Shown piece by piece: positions 33,770-42,844 of a stretch of 55,588 nt of DNA. The DNA comes from an uncultured Ruminococcus sp. Lineage in GTDB: Bacteria; Bacillota; Clostridia; Lachnospirales; Lachnospiraceae. The DNA lies in NCBI GenBank assembly GCA_900066355.1, contig FMEL01000008.1:51506-107093 (forward strand), given 5' to 3'. Made by a program: the position numbers and the translations under genes. Numbering within the stretch: position 1 is the first letter of the stretch; every line of letters starts with the position of its first letter. The notes under the pieces are model-generated. The model made no database searches and was not told the origin of the DNA. It saw only the letters and a list, made by a program, of their open reading frames with translations.

Positions 33770-35331
33770 CTACTGCCCTCTTTTTACCACAACAACTCCA
33801 TCAATCACTGCAATGGATCCAGAATCAGGGTACGACGGCATATCTTTCGTTTCAACCTCCAGTTTCTGTAACATTTCATCCGAAACAGTTTCATAAGTAT
33901 ATCCCAAATAATTTGACATAAACCAGTCTCTGGAATAACGATTTATTAATATAGATGTATGTCCTCCGTACCAAAACGGTGTATTCTGCCAGGAATTCGA
34001 GAACGAGTCATCTTCATAATTTTCGCCAATAAATGCAACCGGATACTGGTCAGAATATCCCTCTACACTCTTTATTCTTGTAACAAGCGTCTGAAAATAC
34101 GAAACTGTCTGTTTCGTTGTATAATAACTGGACATATAATTGCCATTCGCCTGCCACGCATAGTTCAAAATGACACATGCAACCGTTAATATCAGCACCC
34201 ATTGCCATATGTTAATAAACTTTTCCCTTACCTTGTTCTGAATTTCCGCACATAGTTCACTCAGCAAAATCGGAGCACAAATCAACCCTGCCATGCTGTA
34301 TACCATCAAACAATAAATACTACTGCCCGGACACATTATTTCAATACTGTTAGCCCCAATTATCAGAAATGTTCCAAGCAATATCACACTCAACACATTC
34401 TGAATTCCGGCATGTCGATAGTATAAACTATAAATTACAAATACAAGTATGCAAATCATTAAGATTAGCGCACCTAATTTTATGACACCTGTATGATTAA
34501 TCGAACAATATTCTTCTTTAAACAAAAACAATGTATTTCTAAAGCATTTTTTTATTAAACCAGGTAATGTTTTCAGTTCAAATTGTCCCATTGAATCAAT
34601 TCCCTGATATTTGTCAAGCTCTATTTGATAATAATAAAGAAAAAATTTAAGTATACCAAAATATGCGATCAGTCCTAAAATAATAGGTATTAACGCTTTT
34701 ATTCCATTTATAATTGTATTCGATATTTTCCACTGATTTCGAATACATTCTACAAGCAAGAGAAGTATAAAAAGCGTAATAACTAACGGCAAATATGCCT
34801 GATATATGCCTGATATATTCCCATAGAGCATGCAATACATGCGGCAGAAACTATAACTCCATATTTTTTCTTATACACTGCAACAGCCAATACTGAAAGA
34901 AAAATTGCCAGGCCATAATATGGTGCTGTAAAAGTAAAAAAGAGCATACTGGTAATTGATGGAAATGTTATTAATACTCCACCTATTAATATACAATTCA
35001 CTATTTTTCTTACTTCAAATATCCGTACAACAATGCATGCCGACACAGATATTAATACGAGTACTACAATCCCATTAAAAAATGTAAGGTTATATACTCC
35101 CCAATACTTATTCCACACACCATTAATCAAACCAATCATCCAGCGGCCGGAAGTAACACCTGCCCCAGCACCTCCTGGTGTACATCTGATATCATCGTAA
35201 TTGTGCAAAACATTTGTCACCGCAAACAAATGGGCTATACACCCAATTATAAGCGTACTTATAAATGTTATTTTTTGCTGCAAACTAATTTTGTTTTTAA
35301 AAAAACTAATAATAGCCTCTTGCGGTTCCAT
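33770..35331 (-). pseudogene. GtrII-type glucosyltransferase, split by an 11-bp tandem duplication
   Basis: The 5' part (ATG at 35331, with AGGAG 6 nt upstream) encodes the GtrII N terminus with HNYDDI, PGGAGAGVTSGRWMIGL and several membrane helices, ending prematurely after GIYQAYIRHICR. The 3' part, in another frame, continues with GIYQAYLPLVITLF and the rest of the helices. The junction holds two copies of an 11-bp unit (34797-34807 and 34808-34818). Removing one copy joins the frames into a single protein of 516 residues, the usual size for GtrII. Such enzymes move glucose from a lipid carrier to an O-antigen-like polymer outside the membrane. The gene is currently broken; reversal by slippage is possible. 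Confidence 0.85.
34797..34818. repeat. 11-bp perfect tandem duplication causing a frameshift
   Basis: GCCTGATATAT is present twice in direct succession (plus-strand reading). The unit length is not a multiple of three, so one extra copy shifts the GtrII frame. Confidence 0.95.
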
Positions 35332-35355
35332 CATACTCTCCTAATATCTCATTAA

Positions 35356-36408
35356 TCATCTGCCAATAATCTTTTTTATTACAGGTATCTTATTCAGTGC
35401 CCACACAATGCATAATGCAATACCATATGTCATCGGTACAAAAATTGTCCTCCAGCTCCACATTGATGCAGTCTGATTAAGCAACCTTAATTCATAATAA
35501 ATCACAATCATATGAATCAGATAGACTCCAAAGCTATAGGATGCTAATGTGTGCAAAAATTCTTTGCTTTTTTGCTTTAATATATTGTCCCATCGGATAC
35601 TTTTAATTAACACAAATACTGCCGCTGCAAGTAAAACAGAATAAAACTTTTCATATCCTTTTATTGATACATCTGTAGTTTCTGTCCTGTATGACCAAAT
35701 ATATGTATAAATATATCTAAACATTGTTGCCATTATAGCGCTGGCATACAGCCAAAATCTGGTTTTCCTTCTCAATTCCATTGTTGCCAGCAAATATCCT
35801 AATACCGGAAATATAATCAATCCTGACGCTACCGGTATGGTAATTGACATGTTAATTCCTATAATCTGGTTAATCACCGGAAAACATGAATACATTATAA
35901 AAGCAGTTCCAACAATATACCATAGTACTTTTCGATTTTTTACTAAATTCGCCAAAACAGGCATACAAAGATAGATTCCAAATAAAGTCATGAAAAACCA
36001 GTATACATTTTCAACCTTATTTCCCAATATAAGATTCATTATATACAACATGTTATATGACTCCAAAGTAATCTGTCCCGTCGAAACCTTCCATATTAAA
36101 ATAATAATACTCCAACAAAGCCACGGTATCACAGTACGAATAAATCTTTTTTTGAAAAAAGTCCGTGTCGAATACTTTTGTCTGTAATTCATCAGCGTTG
36201 CCCCAGACAACATCAGAAATATTGGTACCGCCCAGTAAAAGGCACATTCCACCAGTAAGCTTATTCTCCACGACCAACTTTTGCTAAACTGCCAGACAAT
36301 TCCATTATGATGTAATATCAATACTGCCAGACATGCAATAATATTTAACACATCAAAATATGTAACAAATTTTTCTTTATTACTGATTTCTGGAGTATTC
36401 TTCTTCAT
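35356..36408 (-). CDS. Acyltransferase-3 family membrane protein (intact)
   Basis: The 350-residue protein has about ten membrane helices. The N-terminal family pattern FDVLNIIACLAVLILHHNGI has the conserved His, and PIFLMLSGATLM and FFKKRFIRTVIP follow. It is expected to transfer an acyl group, often acetyl, to a surface polysaccharide. It is intact, unlike the related gene at 32672-33767. It lies 24 bp upstream of the GtrII gene and follows the glycosyltransferases. Confidence 0.88.
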   Translation of the reverse strand: MKKNTPEISNKEKFVTYFDVLNIIACLAVLILHHNGIVWQFSKSWSWRISLLVECAFYWAVPIFLMLSGATLMNYRQKYSTRTFFKKRFIRTVIPWLCWSIIILIWKVSTGQITLESYNMLYIMNLILGNKVENVYWFFMTLFGIYLCMPVLANLVKNRKVLWYIVGTAFIMYSCFPVINQIIGINMSITIPVASGLIIFPVLGYLLATMELRRKTRFWLYASAIMATMFRYIYTYIWSYRTETTDVSIKGYEKFYSVLLAAAVFVLIKSIRWDNILKQKSKEFLHTLASYSFGVYLIHMIVIYYELRLLNQTASMWSWRTIFVPMTYGIALCIVWALNKIPVIKKIIGR

Positions 36409-36433
36409 CCGTTTACCTTCACTTTCCTATTGA

Positions 36434-37423
36434 TTATTCATCCTTTGTATATTTTTCAAACGGTGTAGTAAAAATTCTCAGGAACTGATTATACTCCTTC
36501 TGACTGTAAAAATACGCTCGATCATGACGTGTAATATCGAATCTCTCGAACCCTTCTTTTTTCAAAAGATTATATGTCTTTTCATAAGCATCTCCCGTCA
36601 TTGTATTTAACTGCCATAAAGAAAAATTAAGTGCCCAATTGACAAATGCCCTTTCCATTCTTTCATATAAACGTCTGCTCTTTAATTCTTTCTGCATTTC
36701 CAGAAGTGCTATATAAAAACAATTCCATGATTTTTCTCTCGTTCTTGACAAAGATGTTTTTACATTCACTCTCTGATGAATGAGTACTTTATCTACCGTT
36801 ACAATTCTTTTTGCACACGCAAGCGCAATAAATACAAAAAGCATATCATTCGTGGTTCTGAGATTCTGATACTCAATTCCAATCCTCTGAATATACTCCC
36901 GCTTGTACAGTTTATCCCATGGCCATCCATTAAACATTCTGAAGATATTATCTCTCACATCTTCATCACGTGCTGCAAATGGCTCGTTTTCTGGAAAATA
37001 CTGTTTTCGAAATGCCCATGTACACTTTTTATAAGTTTTTTCCGCACAGTCATAAAGATCCGCATTAAACACACAGATTTCTGCATTCTTAACACATGCA
37101 GCATTATATGACTCTTCCAACATATTTTTCTCAAAAAAATCATCCGCATCCAAAAAGGACAAATACTCTCCCTGTGCAATGGCCATTCCGTTATTTCTTG
37201 CCGCACCAGCGCCCTGATTTTCCTGATCTATAACCTTGATGCGACTGTCCTTTTTTTCATATTCTTTTAAAATCTCTAATGATTTATCACTTGATCCATC
37301 ATTCACACAGATTATTTCTATGTCATGTAATGTCTGATTCAGCAAACTGTCCAGTCCCTGTCCTAAAAATTCCGCCGCATTATACACAGGTATAATTACT
37401 GATACTTTAAAAATATTGTCCAT
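36434..37423 (-). CDS. Family 2 glycosyltransferase
   Basis: The 329-residue GT-A enzyme starts VSVIIPVYNAAEFLGQGLDSLLNQTL. The signature is ICVNDGSSDKS, and the DXD-like motif is FLDADD. There is no long coiled coil or membrane segment. It acts on the cytoplasmic side of glycan assembly, and donor and acceptor are unknown. The C terminus (NQFLRIFTTPFEKYTKDE) lacks the basic tail seen in its two neighbours. Confidence 0.88.
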   Translation of the reverse strand: MDNIFKVSVIIPVYNAAEFLGQGLDSLLNQTLHDIEIICVNDGSSDKSLEILKEYEKKDSRIKVIDQENQGAGAARNNGMAIAQGEYLSFLDADDFFEKNMLEESYNAACVKNAEICVFNADLYDCAEKTYKKCTWAFRKQYFPENEPFAARDEDVRDNIFRMFNGWPWDKLYKREYIQRIGIEYQNLRTTNDMLFVFIALACAKRIVTVDKVLIHQRVNVKTSLSRTREKSWNCFYIALLEMQKELKSRRLYERMERAFVNWALNFSLWQLNTMTGDAYEKTYNLLKKEGFERFDITRHDRAYFYSQKEYNQFLRIFTTPFEKYTKDE

Positions 37424-37435
37424 TTTTATTCCTCT

Positions 37436-38581
37436 TTATTTGCGTAATGCCTTTTTTATTTTTCTTGGAATACACGTAATTGCTCTACCCACCTTTAAGG
37501 ATGTAGATGCTTCCATATCATCAATCTTTTTCTGCAGTTTTTTTGACTTTTTCCAATATTTATTCGCTGCAACCGATAATTCTTCTACACTTCCATATTT
37601 CTTCAATTCACCACGACAGGTGTCATCAAAATAGCCATCCATATCATCCACGATTCTGTTGGCATTTTCCCATGCTCTGTCTGTGAAATACGACTTATCA
37701 AATAATCCTTTTTCACGTGCCTCTACCAGTTCTTTATGCATCGTCAATAAAAATGCGTATTTATATTCCAGTGCCAGTCTAAACAGATTCCAGCGATAGG
37801 ATTCATATTTCAAAGAAACTACAAGTTTTTCAACCTTTTCTTTTACTTCAGGATTATCTAGAATGAACGCATCTATAGACGCATATTCATCACACAGACA
37901 ATAAATTTTGGTTGCAGCCTTCACAGATGAATTAGTGTTATCTGTTCGATAATGCAAATATGCATTTTTTACCAAAACAGCCCGTTCAGCGCTTGCCCAT
38001 ATTTTAAATGCAAAGCCAGTATCTTGATAAGATGCTCCCGGTGTTTCTGCAAAGCGAACCTTCTTTTCTAATAGCATTTCTCTGCGGTAAATTCCTGACC
38101 AGATACAAGGTCTTACACGAAAAATATCCTGATGTTCAACCGGCTTGAAGACTTTATCATACAAATCATATTCTTTCAGTACTTCAAAATACGTACTCTG
38201 CGGTTCTGGGTGTGATACATAAGTATAATAATTAGACTTTACAACATCTGCATTACATCTTTTTGCAACTGCATATAATTCTTCGAACATATTTAAGTCC
38301 GCAAAATCATCTGTTTCAACGATTCCAATATATTCTCCCGTAGCATTATCAATTCCCACATTCATACTATGACCATATCCGGAATTAGGTTTATGAATCA
38401 CCTTGATTCTGCTGTCTTTTTCAGCATACTCATCTAAGATATCTCCTGTAGCATCTTTTGATCCATCATCTATACAAATAATCTCGATATCTTCCAGCGT
38501 CTGATTTACAACACTGTCCATACATTCTCTCAGAAATTTTTCCACATTACATGCCGGCATTAATATTGATACTTTAGGCAT
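37436..38581 (-). CDS. Family 2 glycosyltransferase with coiled-coil tail
   Basis: The 381-residue protein begins VSILMPACNVEKFLRECMDSVVNQTL. The signature is ICIDDGSKDAT, and the DXD-like position reads VETDD. After the catalytic domain come a short coiled coil (about 335-362) and a basic tail, STSLKVGRAITCIPRKIKK. This tail resembles the ends of the transferases at 12256 and 38596 and may mediate membrane or partner binding. The sugar specificity cannot be read. Confidence 0.88.
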   Translation of the reverse strand: MPKVSILMPACNVEKFLRECMDSVVNQTLEDIEIICIDDGSKDATGDILDEYAEKDSRIKVIHKPNSGYGHSMNVGIDNATGEYIGIVETDDFADLNMFEELYAVAKRCNADVVKSNYYTYVSHPEPQSTYFEVLKEYDLYDKVFKPVEHQDIFRVRPCIWSGIYRREMLLEKKVRFAETPGASYQDTGFAFKIWASAERAVLVKNAYLHYRTDNTNSSVKAATKIYCLCDEYASIDAFILDNPEVKEKVEKLVVSLKYESYRWNLFRLALEYKYAFLLTMHKELVEAREKGLFDKSYFTDRAWENANRIVDDMDGYFDDTCRGELKKYGSVEELSVAANKYWKKSKKLQKKIDDMEASTSLKVGRAITCIPRKIKKALRK

Positions 38582-38595
38582 CTCGAATTCCTCCC

Positions 38596-39714
38596 TTATC
38601 GCACTTTATTCACAATTTTTTTCACAGTCAATTTGCATGTATAAGCAAATCCATGTTGTTTCCAACATTTAATCCCCCCCTTAACAAGACGTGCAGGTAA
38701 GGTTATTTTTCTACCAATTTTGTAAGATTTAGAGTTTTTCAATCGCTTTATCTGCTTTTTGACTTTGTTTACTTCTCGTTTCTGCTCGTTCATTGATTTG
38801 ACAAGAACTGCTTTAAAGAAATATCTTTCATATATTGTACAAGAATTCAAAAACTTTTCTTTTTCATTTATTGAAATATCTTCGTAAATCCGTTCTACAT
38901 GTTTTAGCAACAGCCAAAGAATATTCTCAATTTCGCTAACTGTCTCAAGGTTTTTGATTTCTCGGATCTTCAAAAATTCCATCTGATCCATAAATGCAGA
39001 AAAATATCCCTTCAAATTTCGCCAATTTTCTCCACCTGTCATAACAGAATTCGATCTTACTCTTCTGTAGAAATAAATGTCGTTAACACAAAACGTTCTT
39101 TCCGCACTTAAAAGCGTTCTAAATGAAAAGCAATTATCTTCATGAATAATTCCCTCATAAAATCTGATGTTATTTTCCATTAAGAAAGCTCTTCTGATAA
39201 TCTGCAGACATGGAGAAACCAGATAATCTTTGTTTTTTCTTAATTCCAGCAGCATCTCTTCTCCATTTAAAACTTTTGTGTATTCACCTTTTCTGTAGTA
39301 AATGTTTGCAAAACTACTGTGTATCTGTGCCAATTCTTCTGATTCGTAAAAACTAGTTCCTGAAAAATAGAGAACATCTAATTGTTTCTCTCGACATATC
39401 TTCCATAATTCTTCTAAAGCAAACGAAGTAAGAAGATCATCTCCGTCCATAAAGTATACATATTCTCCAGCAGCAACGTTCAATGCCACATTTCTCGCTG
39501 TAGACTGTCCCCCATTTATCTGATCAATCACTTTTATCTGCTCATACTGTTTTTCATATTTTCTTAATATTTCCAAAGAAGTATCTGTCGATCCATCATT
39601 TACACAGATTATCTCCAACTCATCAATAATTGACTGTGCCAGAATTGAATCCAGACATTCCTTTATATATTTTTCTGTATTCCACACTGGAATAACTACT
39701 GAAACCTTTTTCAT
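38596..39714 (-). CDS. Family 2 glycosyltransferase with basic C-terminal tail
   Basis: The 372-residue protein begins VSVVIPVWNTEKYIKECLDSILAQSI. The signature is ICVNDGSTDTS, and the DXD-like motif is FMDGDD. A Lys-rich helix (about 315-330) leads to SKSYKIGRKITLPARLVKGG. A G7 tract (plus C7 at 38674-38680) encodes the last Lys-Gly-Gly region; it is in frame here, but slippage would replace about 28 C-terminal residues. First intact gene of the locus downstream of the FkbM remnant. Confidence 0.88.
   Translation of the reverse strand: MKKVSVVIPVWNTEKYIKECLDSILAQSIIDELEIICVNDGSTDTSLEILRKYEKQYEQIKVIDQINGGQSTARNVALNVAAGEYVYFMDGDDLLTSFALEELWKICREKQLDVLYFSGTSFYESEELAQIHSSFANIYYRKGEYTKVLNGEEMLLELRKNKDYLVSPCLQIIRRAFLMENNIRFYEGIIHEDNCFSFRTLLSAERTFCVNDIYFYRRVRSNSVMTGGENWRNLKGYFSAFMDQMEFLKIREIKNLETVSEIENILWLLLKHVERIYEDISINEKEKFLNSCTIYERYFFKAVLVKSMNEQKREVNKVKKQIKRLKNSKSYKIGRKITLPARLVKGGIKCWKQHGFAYTCKLTVKKIVNKVR
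38674..38680. repeat. G7 homopolymer (C7 on plus strand) near 3' end of a glycosyltransferase gene
   Basis: Seven identical bases are in frame in the present sequence. This is the second-longest G/C tract I noticed and is in the same operon as the G8 tract. Confidence 0.85.
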
Positions 39715-39740
39715 ATTTATTCTCCAACTAAATCTATTCT

Positions 39741-40249
39741 TTATCTGACTTCTGCAATCAACAAAACTTCTCTTGAAACAGAGTAATCTATCGGCTTATG
39801 AATTCTAAATTTATATCCCAAATTCCAGCTCTCTATCATAGGCTTAATATTAAAAAAATCATCTGCATTATGATAAATACTCATCAACAATACAGGCTTG
39901 TATTTTTCTATTGTTCTGCGAGCCCCTCGCAAAAAACTTTGCTCAGCCCCCTCAATATCAACTTTTATTAACCCTACATCCATTGGATGAGTTTCCTCAT
40001 ACCTATCCAATGTACCTAACGGCACACTCTCTGCCCCAGTAATCTGTACCACTTCATTTGTAGTCTGTAGTTGCTCATTTTCTTTTCCTATCGTTTCTAT
40101 TTCCTTTTTTAATGCAGATATATCGTGTTCCAAACCCTTTGTTTCTTTCATTAAATTTTTAATTTCTTTTACAATCTTATTATTCGCACTTTCTACTTGG
40201 CTATATGTTGCTGGAACTATTTTCTTTAATGTATCTTTGCTCCTATCAT
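39741..40249 (-). pseudogene. Decayed FkbM-family methyltransferase
   Basis: The open part (136 codons from an ATG at 40151) has a coiled-coil N terminus and then a typical FkbM C-terminal half: ESVPLGTLDRY, GLIKVDIEGAEQSFLRGA and LLMSIYHNADDFF. The SAM-binding core between the coiled coil and this half is absent, pointing to an internal in-frame deletion. Upstream codons continue in the same frame (LKKIVPATYSQVESANNKIV) with no start codon. A good start, an ATG at 40249 with AGGGAG 4-6 nt before it, is out of frame and stops after seven codons. A one-base change would join it. The gene therefore has a frameshift and has lost its cofactor site. It is the first gene after the locus promoter. 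Confidence 0.7.
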
Positions 40250-40287
40250 TTTTCTCCCTATATCACATCACGCCATAGTTATTTTAA

Positions 40288-40317
40288 ATTATAACATATT
40301 TTTCGCTTGTATTGCAA
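40288..40317 (-). promoter_or_regulatory. Promoter of the surface-polysaccharide locus
   Basis: On the minus strand, TTGCAA (40317-40312), an 18-bp spacer and TATAAT (40293-40288) lie about 40 bp upstream of the FkbM remnant start. Confidence 0.7.
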
Positions 40318-40416
40318 ATTTATATTAGCCAAGACATCTATTCCTAAATTTTTTATTTAAATCCCCCCAATTACTCTTTCACTGAAATTTAACTTTTCAA
40401 GTCAGCGAAGCTCCCA

Positions 40417-40463
40417 AAAGGAGCATCTGTTGCCATCTTTCTGGATAGCAACAAATGCCCCTC
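40417..40463 (-). terminator. Long intrinsic terminator after the GH112 gene
   Basis: An inverted repeat of about 17 bp with few mismatches (40421-40437 with 40444-40463, loop of about 6 nt) is followed by a T4 tract. It insulates the polysaccharide locus from the GH112 gene. Confidence 0.85.
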
Positions 40464-40488
40464 TTTTCATACCACCATTATCATTTTA

Positions 40489-42651
40489 TCAAATCTCATA
40501 CCACTTAATCTCATTTGCTTCCATATGCAGATCAAAGCTGCTGCCGTCACCTCTGTACACGGTCGTATCCTGTGGTTCGTAAGTGTTGTTTACAACACAA
40601 TATTTACCGTTTTTTACATATGCGTGAACTTCCACATTATAGTTGGTGGAATACCAGCAGTGCAGTTCTTCTTCTGCGGATGCTGACCAGAGAACTGCGC
40701 GGTACAGGACGCGGCTGTTTTTGAAACTGTACGGAAGTCCGCTGATATACACTCCACGGCCTTTTCCGAAGCTTCTGACAGCCATCTGCACCTCATGATC
40801 TTTCTGAAGCAGAATTTCTGTTCCGTCAAGTGCATAAATATTTTTCTTACCTTCTCCGAAGTCTACTTCTCCATCACTGTCTGCAAGGATAAAATGGTCT
40901 TTATGTTCTTCCCAGTTGTATTTATCCTTGTTGAGATTGAATCCGTTTTCCTCCTCTACACCGAGTACATCGTCAAGCTGGAAGAAATGGCCCTGCCACT
41001 GATGTGCCGCCGGTTCTCCGACACCGATAAATCCGCCGCCGTTGTATACAAACTCTTTGACTGCGGTAATAACCGTCTCATCTATCCAGTTTTCTCCGCC
41101 GCTCTGTGCAGTATCCGCATCGCCGACATTCAGAACGACATCAAATTGTCTGAGAAGTTCCGGATTTTCGCGAATATCGTCAAAACTGATAAAGGATACA
41201 TCAAACGGCGCGCCGCTCAGTGCTTCGATAATACCGAAGTAGGAGTAATTCTGTTTGTAGTAGATTGCGTGATGTACCATATGATTTCCCCAGGAACGCA
41301 TCTTTCCCCAACAATTCAGAACTGCTACTTTTTTCACACAGTAAGGTGTTGTTCCCTGAATATTATCATATAATGTACGGAATTCCTGGCACACGGACTT
41401 GATATATTCTACAAAGTCCGGGAACTGGATTGCCAGTTTCAGATATCCGCCGTAACCGATTCTCTGGATCGGACTTCGAAGAATCGCACGTCTTGCAGTC
41501 ACCCAGTTGATTTTCGCCTCTTTTACCGGATCTCCGCCCTCATGGAAGGTATCCGGAAAGAAATATGGCAAAAATCTTCCTTCTGTGTATTTCACATGTT
41601 TAATATCACTGAAAAGGCGCAGTGTTGCACCGTTTCCAACACTTCCGACAACTGCATCCAGTCCGATGGATGCAAACTCATCCATAAATGGTTCCATGCC
41701 AATCCAGTGATCGCCCATAAACATCATGGCTTCTCTTCCGTATTCATGCACAATATCTACCATTTCCTTTGCAAGTGCAGCCACCTCACGGCGCTGGAAT
41801 GCCTGAAAATCTTTAAATTCTTTTGACGGAATACGGTAAGTATTGTTCATATATCCCTGATCGATGATATATTCCGGACGGAATTTATAACCAACTTCTT
41901 TTTCAAACTGTTCCAGGATATACGGGCTTACGGAAGCAGAATATCCGAACCAGTCCACATATTTTTCTCTTGCCATCTCATCAAAGATCAACGTAAACTG
42001 ATGGAAAAACGTCGTAAAACGCACCACATCCACATATTCATGGCTTTCGAGATAACGGCGGAGGCGTTCCAGAGAATGTGCTCTTGTCGCAGGCTGACGT
42101 ACATCAAAAGTGATCTGCGGCTCTACATCCTTCCAGTCGTTTACCACTGCATTGTACATATGTACCGGATCCCACATGATGTATGCCAGAAAACTTACTG
42201 TATATTCGTGAAATTTCTTCGCAGGCTGGATCACGACATTTCCACTCTCCGCATCGTAAGACCAGTCTTTTGTTTCTACGGTCTCACCTGTCGTACGGTC
42301 AATCACTTCCCACCATCTGTAAATATCGTCTCTTGTATTGACTGCAAGCATGTCCGGATACAGGTGATCCATCAGATGAATTTCAAGTTTTTCTTCTACT
42401 GCTGTATGGAAAGAAGTCATAATATACATCTGCTGGATTTCTTCCGGATGTGCCTTCGCCCATGCATTATCTTTACGTGTTGTATAATAAGTCGCATAGA
42501 TCTTCGCACCGGTATCTTTCAGTTCCTGCGGAAACTCTGTTCCATCACAGTCACGGATTGCATCTGCGCCCCATTCTCCCATAATATCCAGTGTTTCCTT
42601 AATCACATCAAGGTCTGTCGGTATTGTCACACGTCCTTTTTCTGCTGCCAT
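40489..42651 (-). CDS. GH112 1,3-beta-galactosyl-N-acetylhexosamine phosphorylase
   Basis: The 720-residue cytoplasmic protein is full length for GH112. It phosphorolyses galacto-N-biose (from mucin) and/or lacto-N-biose (from milk glycans) to galactose 1-phosphate plus the N-acetylhexosamine. Family-typical parts are the N-terminal barrel with IRDCDGTEFPQEL (the proposed general-acid Asp), the FTTFFHQFTLIFDE segment, GDHWIGMEPF, a beta-galactosidase-trimerisation-like middle domain (VLNCWGKMRSWGNHM), and a C-terminal beta domain. The preference between the two disaccharides cannot be told by eye. It is monocistronic, with its own promoter and terminator, and no sugar transporter is adjacent. 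Confidence 0.93.
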   Translation of the reverse strand: MAAEKGRVTIPTDLDVIKETLDIMGEWGADAIRDCDGTEFPQELKDTGAKIYATYYTTRKDNAWAKAHPEEIQQMYIMTSFHTAVEEKLEIHLMDHLYPDMLAVNTRDDIYRWWEVIDRTTGETVETKDWSYDAESGNVVIQPAKKFHEYTVSFLAYIMWDPVHMYNAVVNDWKDVEPQITFDVRQPATRAHSLERLRRYLESHEYVDVVRFTTFFHQFTLIFDEMAREKYVDWFGYSASVSPYILEQFEKEVGYKFRPEYIIDQGYMNNTYRIPSKEFKDFQAFQRREVAALAKEMVDIVHEYGREAMMFMGDHWIGMEPFMDEFASIGLDAVVGSVGNGATLRLFSDIKHVKYTEGRFLPYFFPDTFHEGGDPVKEAKINWVTARRAILRSPIQRIGYGGYLKLAIQFPDFVEYIKSVCQEFRTLYDNIQGTTPYCVKKVAVLNCWGKMRSWGNHMVHHAIYYKQNYSYFGIIEALSGAPFDVSFISFDDIRENPELLRQFDVVLNVGDADTAQSGGENWIDETVITAVKEFVYNGGGFIGVGEPAAHQWQGHFFQLDDVLGVEEENGFNLNKDKYNWEEHKDHFILADSDGEVDFGEGKKNIYALDGTEILLQKDHEVQMAVRSFGKGRGVYISGLPYSFKNSRVLYRAVLWSASAEEELHCWYSTNYNVEVHAYVKNGKYCVVNNTYEPQDTTVYRGDGSSFDLHMEANEIKWYEI

Positions 42652-42707
42652 TTTTATATCCTCCCCATCTGAACCTTCTGGTATTTTTACTTATTTTCGA
42701 TACTTAT

Positions 42708-42736
42708 AGAATACTTTGTTTACGCACGAAATGCAA
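42708..42736 (-). promoter_or_regulatory. Promoter-like site for the GH112 gene
   Basis: On the minus strand, TTGCAT (42736-42731), a 17-bp spacer and TATTCT (42713-42708) lie 57 bp upstream of the start. Confidence 0.5.
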
Positions 42737-42782
42737 TCCTGTTTCTTACACTTTTCTTCATCATTTTTGCACAATCATCCAT

Positions 42783-42811
42783 TTGACAGAATTCCTCACC
42801 TGTGCTAGTCT
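42783..42811 (+). promoter_or_regulatory. Promoter-like site for the RluA-family gene
   Basis: On the plus strand, TTGACA (42783-42788), a 17-bp spacer and TAGTCT (42806-42811) lie 33 bp upstream of the start. The -10 match is weak. Confidence 0.5.
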
Positions 42812-42844
42812 TCTGATAAAACAAACTGATATCCGGGGTGAATT

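Noticed and set aside
25663..40317. The polysaccharide region as a prophage or integrated element
   Set aside because: No integrase, transposase, direct-repeat ends or phage structural genes are present; the genes are typical of a glycan biosynthesis operon, although its AT-rich middle part could still have been acquired.
40489..42672. Plus-strand reading frames of up to 223 codons opposite the GH112 gene
   Set aside because: They are antisense shadows of a well-supported gene, lack ribosome binding sites and show no family features.
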